Of a stretch of 17,000 bases of DNA, positions 13,285 through 17,000 are shown piece after piece (the first letter of the stretch is position 1; every line of letters starts with the position of its first letter). The notes under the pieces were generated by a model, which searched no databases, was not told the origin of the DNA, and was given only the letters and a program-made list of their open reading frames with translations. This stretch comes from SURF-32 sp964648365. Its GTDB lineage: Bacteria; Planctomycetota; Phycisphaerae; UBA1845. Made by a program: the position numbers and the translations under genes. The stretch covers positions 1-17,000 of the forward strand of contig CAZYLK010000136.1 of the NCBI GenBank assembly GCA_964648365.1, written 5' to 3'.

Positions 13285-14676
13285 ATGGCGCAGACCACCG
13301 TACTACTGGCCGATGACGAAGACACGCTGCGGCTGAACCTGGCCGAGGTGCTTCGCGACGAACACTTCGACGTCATCGCCTGCGCCGATGGCACGGAGGC
13401 GCTGGCGGCGCTGAAGAGCCAGTCGATCGACGTGCTCATCACCGATCTGCGCATGCCGGGCATCTGTGGCATGGATTTGATCGACCGCGCCGTGAAGCTC
13501 GCACCGGACATGGCGATCATCGTGATCACGGCCTTCGGCGAGGTGGACACGGCGGTCGAGGCGATGAAGAAGGGCGCCCGCGACTACATCTGCAAGCCGC
13601 TCCGATTCGAGGAACTGATCTTCAAGCTCAAACAGCTCGTCGTGCAGAAAGACCTCGCCCGCGAAAACGAAGTGTTGCGCGAACAGGCCCGGCGCTCGAA
13701 CGAGTTCTCCGACATCATCGCCGTGTCGCCGGCGATGACGGCCATTATCGACACGGTCCGGCGCATCTGCCATACGACGAGCAATGTACTGCTGTGCGGC
13801 GAGAGCGGAACCGGCAAGGAAGTGCTGGCCCGCGCTCTGCACTTCGGCGGCGTCACCGCTGACAAGCCCTTCGTGGCGGTCAACTGTGGCGGCCTGACCG
13901 ATACGCTGGTTGAGAGCGAATTCTTCGGCTATCGCCGCGGCGCATTCACCGGCGCCGAGCGGGACCGCATGGGCTACTTCGAAGCCGCGGACGGCGGCAC
14001 GCTCTTCCTGGACGAGATCGGCAACCTGCCGCTCAAGAGTCAGGCCGTGCTGCTGCGGGCGATCGAGCAGCGCAGCGTGACGCGCGTGGGCGACACGCGG
14101 CCGCGACGGGTCAACCTGCGCATCGTCGCCGCGACCAACACGGACCTGGAGCGGGCGATCGACGCCGGAACGTTTCGCGAAGACCTCTACTATCGCCTGA
14201 ACGTCGTGCGCCTGACCCTGCTGCCCCTGCGCCGCCGGCCGGAGGACATCCCGCCCCTGATCGACTACTTCGTCAAGAAATACAACGTCGAACTGGGCTG
14301 CAAGTGCCCCGGGCTGGATGACGAGGCGATGCAGGCGATGTGCGAGCATCACTGGCGCGGCAACGTGCGCGAACTCGAAAACGTCATCGAGCGGGCCATG
14401 ATCTTCGCCGACAGCCGGCCCGTTTCGCTGGAAGATCTCTCCTTCGTGGTGGGCGAGCGGACGGCGCCGTCGTCACTGGCGCTGGACCTGCGCACGGCCA
14501 CCCGCCAGTTCGAGCGGCAGCACGTCATGAAAGTGCTCGGAAACTTCCGCAACAACAAGGCAGCGGCGGCCGACGCGCTCGGCATCGGACTGTCGAGCCT
14601 GTATCGCAAGATGGACGAACTCGGCATTGCGAAGTCGGCGAAGGTCGCAAACGAAGTATCGGAGGCGCAGCATTAA
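13285..14676 (+). CDS. NtrC-family sigma-54-dependent response regulator
   Basis: 463 residues starting at ATG 13285, three bases after the kinase TAA, so translation is probably coupled. The receiver domain (1-120) has acidic Asp10/Asp11, phospho-acceptor Asp54 (LITDLRMPG) and Lys104 (CKPL). The AAA+ domain has Walker A GESGTGKE (172-179), the sigma-54-contacting GAFTGA loop (219-224) and Walker B GGTLFLDEIG (237-246), all intact. The C-terminus is a Fis-type helix-turn-helix (NFRNNKAAAADALGIGLSSLYRKMDELGI region). It would bind upstream sites and use ATP to open sigma-54 promoters such as the candidates at 11771, 10296 and 6786. The partner kinase is the preceding gene. The last bases carry a GGAGG that may start the next gene. 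Confidence 0.96.
   Translation: MAQTTVLLADDEDTLRLNLAEVLRDEHFDVIACADGTEALAALKSQSIDVLITDLRMPGICGMDLIDRAVKLAPDMAIIVITAFGEVDTAVEAMKKGARDYICKPLRFEELIFKLKQLVVQKDLARENEVLREQARRSNEFSDIIAVSPAMTAIIDTVRRICHTTSNVLLCGESGTGKEVLARALHFGGVTADKPFVAVNCGGLTDTLVESEFFGYRRGAFTGAERDRMGYFEAADGGTLFLDEIGNLPLKSQAVLLRAIEQRSVTRVGDTRPRRVNLRIVAATNTDLERAIDAGTFREDLYYRLNVVRLTLLPLRRRPEDIPPLIDYFVKKYNVELGCKCPGLDDEAMQAMCEHHWRGNVRELENVIERAMIFADSRPVSLEDLSFVVGERTAPSSLALDLRTATRQFERQHVMKVLGNFRNNKAAAADALGIGLSSLYRKMDELGIAKSAKVANEVSEAQH
14661..14674 (+). promoter_or_regulatory. RBS and probable ATT start overlapping the regulator stop
   Basis: GGAGG (14661-14665) stands six bases before ATT (14672-14674), which shares its last T with the regulator stop TAA (14674-14676), giving an ATTAA overlap. 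This spacing and overlap mimic the ATGA coupling seen at the next junction. ATT starts are rare, so the call is tentative. Confidence 0.4.
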
Positions 14677-15877
14677 CCGAACATCGAACAGCATCGAAGC
14701 CCGCCTCGGAGCCGCCCGGCCGGCCCGGTGGCGCTTGACCGTGATCATGGCTGCCTCGTTCTGTACGGCGCAGGCCGTCGGACAGCCGCCGCACGTTGCA
14801 CACCGGCCCGCACCGCCGATTCAGTACGTCCTCCGTGTGCAGGCGGCCGGCGACACCGGTTCGCTGACGCGCGAGCACGTGCTGGATCTGTCGCCGTCGA
14901 TGGAGCCGGTCGTTCTCGACGCGACCGTTGAAATGCCGGCGCCGTGGCCGTCCCCGCGCATCACCCGCTACCTGTCGCAGGCGGTGCTCAACCAACTGGT
15001 CGTCCCGGCCGAGGACGGCAAGGGCGGGCCGGCCCTGCTGCTGGCGATCGAGGGCCCGAAACAGTCTTACGAGCGCTGGCTGCTGGCCGACGACGCCACG
15101 CGCAACCGGCTCGTGAGCCTTATCGGATTCTGGCGCTACATGGCCGTCGCCGACGCGGCGCAGCGCGACGAGCTGTTCCGTCAGTTCAAGTCCGAGGGCG
15201 GCGAGCAGCCGCTGCTGACCGTGCGGCGGGCCGATCTGCGCGCGGACGTTCCGCTGAAGATTGGAGATGCGCAGGAGGTCGCGGCGCCGAAGTGTACCGT
15301 GAAGATCGTCGAGTTCTTCCCCCACCTCGTGCTCGACCCGACCTCGCGGCGGCCGGTCAACATGTCGAACGAACCCGTCAACCCGGCCGTGCGCGTGGAG
15401 TTGAAGGCCGAAGGCGAAAAGGATGAACGCTGGGTGTTCGCCCGCCATCCCGAGATGAACACGGGCGGCAAGACGCTGCCGCAGTTCGCGCTGTCCTTTT
15501 CCTATCCGTCCCAGCGGCGCGCGACCACGCCGGACTTCGTTCTGGTGAGCGTGGCGGGCGCACCGCCGGAACTCTTTCAGCGCGTCGGCGACACGATCGA
15601 AACGCCCCGCCCGGCGCCCGATCAGAAAATCACCATCCCTGAGTCCAACTACACGTTCCGCATCGCCCGCTTCATCCCCCACGCGCGGCTGCACGAGGAG
15701 TACGAGATGTCGCTGGCCGCCGACGCCCGGCCGGCTCTGCGTCTGGAGATTCCGGGGGCACAGCCGACGCCGGTCTGGATCGAACTGGGCAAGAAACGTG
15801 TCATCACCACCGCCGGGGGCGCTTTGACCGTTGAATTCAACCGCATCGACGCCGCTGCGCGAGGAGGTCATCCATGA
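14672..15877 (+). CDS. Secreted protein with internal duplication, unknown function
   Basis: From ATT 14672 the product is 401 residues. Alternatives are TTG 14627 (weak RBS), TTG 14735 and ATG 14747, but the last two lose the basic residues (RPARWR) that precede the hydrophobic LTVIMAASFCTAQAV, so a start at or before 14672 suits an exported protein. Two similar segments are visible: CTVKIVEFFPH...NPAVRVEL...ERWVFARH (about 208-259) and NYTFRIARFIPH...PALRLEI...PVWIELG (about 326-373), suggesting duplicated beta domains. These lines faintly recall segments of ResB-like cytochrome c assembly proteins, but I cannot confirm that. The stop overlaps the next cytochrome start (ATGA), so a role in assembling or anchoring that cytochrome is plausible. 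It has no heme motif. Confidence 0.75.
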   Translation: MNRTSNSIEARLGAARPARWRLTVIMAASFCTAQAVGQPPHVAHRPAPPIQYVLRVQAAGDTGSLTREHVLDLSPSMEPVVLDATVEMPAPWPSPRITRYLSQAVLNQLVVPAEDGKGGPALLLAIEGPKQSYERWLLADDATRNRLVSLIGFWRYMAVADAAQRDELFRQFKSEGGEQPLLTVRRADLRADVPLKIGDAQEVAAPKCTVKIVEFFPHLVLDPTSRRPVNMSNEPVNPAVRVELKAEGEKDERWVFARHPEMNTGGKTLPQFALSFSYPSQRRATTPDFVLVSVAGAPPELFQRVGDTIETPRPAPDQKITIPESNYTFRIARFIPHARLHEEYEMSLAADARPALRLEIPGAQPTPVWIELGKKRVITTAGGALTVEFNRIDAAARGGHP

Positions 15878-17000
15878 AATCGTTTACGGCCGTCATTACG
15901 CTCCTGGCCTGGCTGTCGCCCGTCTCCACAATGAGCGCCCAGCAGCGGCCCAAGGATTACTCCGGCAACTGCACCGACTCGGCCTGTCACGCCGGACTGG
16001 CGCAGCGCCCGTTCGTCCACGGCCCGGTATCAGTCAATTCCTGCGAAGCCTGCCACGTTGTGGTAAGCAAGCAGGACCACCGCTTCCGCCTGACGTCCGA
16101 GGGGGCCGCGCTGTGTTCCTTCTGCCACCTGGAGCGACACGCCGGTTCGGTGCGTCACCAGCCGGAGGCCGAAGGACAGTGTGTAGCCTGTCATGACCCG
16201 CACGGCAGCGACGCGAAGTTCTTCCTCAAGGCCGCAACGGTGGAACAGCTCTGCAAACAGTGTCACCTGGGCACGACGGACGGCATGGCCTTTCTGCATG
16301 GCCCCGTGGCGGCCGGGAGTTGCCTCGCCTGCCACGACGCCCATGCGTCCGACCACGATGCACTGCTCTTCGCCGCCCGCAACGAGTTCTGCACCAAGTG
16401 CCACACCGACATCAAGACGCAACTCGCCGGGCGGGCGTACGTCCACGGGCCGGTCAACAGCGACTGCACCGCCTGTCACAATGCGCACGGCGCCGCCGAT
16501 CGGATGCTGCTGTCGGCGCCGGGGCCGCAGGCCTGCCTGAACTGCCACAAGGACATGGCCGAGCGCATCGCAAACGCGACGGTGAAGCACGACGCGGTCA
16601 TGGAGGGCCAGGCGTGTGCCGCCTGCCACGATCCGCACGCCTCCGACTTCGAGCACATCCTGCGCGTCGACGCGATGGACCTGTGCATGACCTGTCACGA
16701 CAAGCCGCTGGACACGCCGCACGGCAAGATCGCCGACCTGAAGAAGCTGTTCGCGGACAATCCGTCCGTGCATGGCCCCATCGCGCAGCGCCAGTGCTCC
16801 GGCTGCCACGAGACGCATGGCGGGACGCAGTTTCGCATGTTGACGATGGCGTATCCTGAGAAGTTCTACTCGCCCTACCAGGAAGAGAATTACGCCCTGT
16901 GCTTCGAGTGCCACGAACCGGACCTGGTGCGCACCGAACGCACCGACCGGCTGACGAACTTCCGCAACGGCGATCAGAATCTGCACTACCTGCACGTCAA
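15874..17000 (+). CDS. Doubled-CXXCH multiheme cytochrome c (3' end outside window)
   Basis: The frame opens at ATG 15874, with GGAGG six bases upstream and a 4-base overlap with the previous stop, and stays open through 375 codons to the window end. A signal peptide is evident (MKSFTAVITLLAWLSPVSTMSA-QQ). Twelve CxxCH sites occur at 57, 81, 103, 127, 150, 173, 198, 221, 248, 271, 308 and 343. They form doubled-CXXCH units with repeating HGPV before the first Cys and H two or three residues after the heme His (HGPVAAGSCLACHDAHASD). An extra CTDSACH at 33-38 is a CX4CH motif. The end, FRNGDQNLHYLHV, is typical of this family shortly before a final heme. It is likely a periplasmic electron wire, last visible gene of the kinase operon and probably under the same sigma-54 control. 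Confidence 0.94.
   Translation, partial: MKSFTAVITLLAWLSPVSTMSAQQRPKDYSGNCTDSACHAGLAQRPFVHGPVSVNSCEACHVVVSKQDHRFRLTSEGAALCSFCHLERHAGSVRHQPEAEGQCVACHDPHGSDAKFFLKAATVEQLCKQCHLGTTDGMAFLHGPVAAGSCLACHDAHASDHDALLFAARNEFCTKCHTDIKTQLAGRAYVHGPVNSDCTACHNAHGAADRMLLSAPGPQACLNCHKDMAERIANATVKHDAVMEGQACAACHDPHASDFEHILRVDAMDLCMTCHDKPLDTPHGKIADLKKLFADNPSVHGPIAQRQCSGCHETHGGTQFRMLTMAYPEKFYSPYQEENYALCFECHEPDLVRTERTDRLTNFRNGDQNLHYLHV

Noticed and set aside
14525..15871. 448-codon minus-strand frame opposite the secreted-protein gene
   Set aside because: It overlaps the regulator's end and the whole secreted-protein gene; the translation looks like a His/Arg-rich antisense shadow.
16030..16995. Long open frame on the minus strand opposite the doubled-CXXCH cytochrome
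   Set aside because: It is a shadow of the GC-rich plus-strand gene, which has an RBS, signal peptide and heme motifs; the antisense product shows no recognisable domain.

Overview
The window is GC-rich (hand counts on sample lines give about 63-66%, falling to about 48-53% between roughly 1.1 and 3.2 kb). It most resembles a planctomycete, probably an uncultured Phycisphaerae-like lineage. The main clues are a secreted protein ending in a two-loop dockerin-like Ca-binding tail of the DxDxDGDVDLDDY...CLSGP kind, Cys-rich CTDC-type repeat proteins, large multiheme c-type cytochromes and small lipoproteins. This placement is inference from protein style; no rRNA or marker gene is present.

Layout. 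(1) 1-755, plus: the C-terminal end of a multiheme cytochrome c. (2) 1086-5609, minus: a probable two-gene unit encoding a huge Cys-rich membrane-anchored surface protein followed by a secreted helical-repeat protein. The large gene begins beside an 8-bp tandem repeat that puts the best ribosome-binding site and ATG out of frame with the body. (3) 5897-6718, minus: a secreted protein with a dockerin-like tail. (4) 6978-10244, minus: an NHL beta-propeller fused to a cytochrome with 18 CxxCH motifs. (5) 10609-11364, plus: a 5-heme cytochrome. (6) 11439-11648, minus: a small lipoprotein. (7) 11866-17000, plus: a tightly packed operon of a membrane histidine kinase with a cytoplasmic Cys-rich module, an NtrC-family sigma-54 activator, a secreted protein with an internal duplication, and a doubled-CXXCH cytochrome with at least 12 CxxCH motifs that runs off the window.

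How it may work together. Sigma-54 type -24/-12 sequences can be read upstream of the kinase operon (11771-11786, TGGCAC and TTGC with canonical spacing), the dockerin-tail gene (6786-6801) and the NHL-cytochrome gene (10296-10311). With the activator encoded alongside, the simplest model is a local two-component regulon that senses a redox, metal or cytoplasmic signal through the kinase Cys cluster and switches on periplasmic or outer-surface multiheme electron-transfer proteins and itself. The electron donor, acceptor and substrate cannot be told from sequence. No tRNA, rRNA, CRISPR array or intact insertion sequence was recognised.
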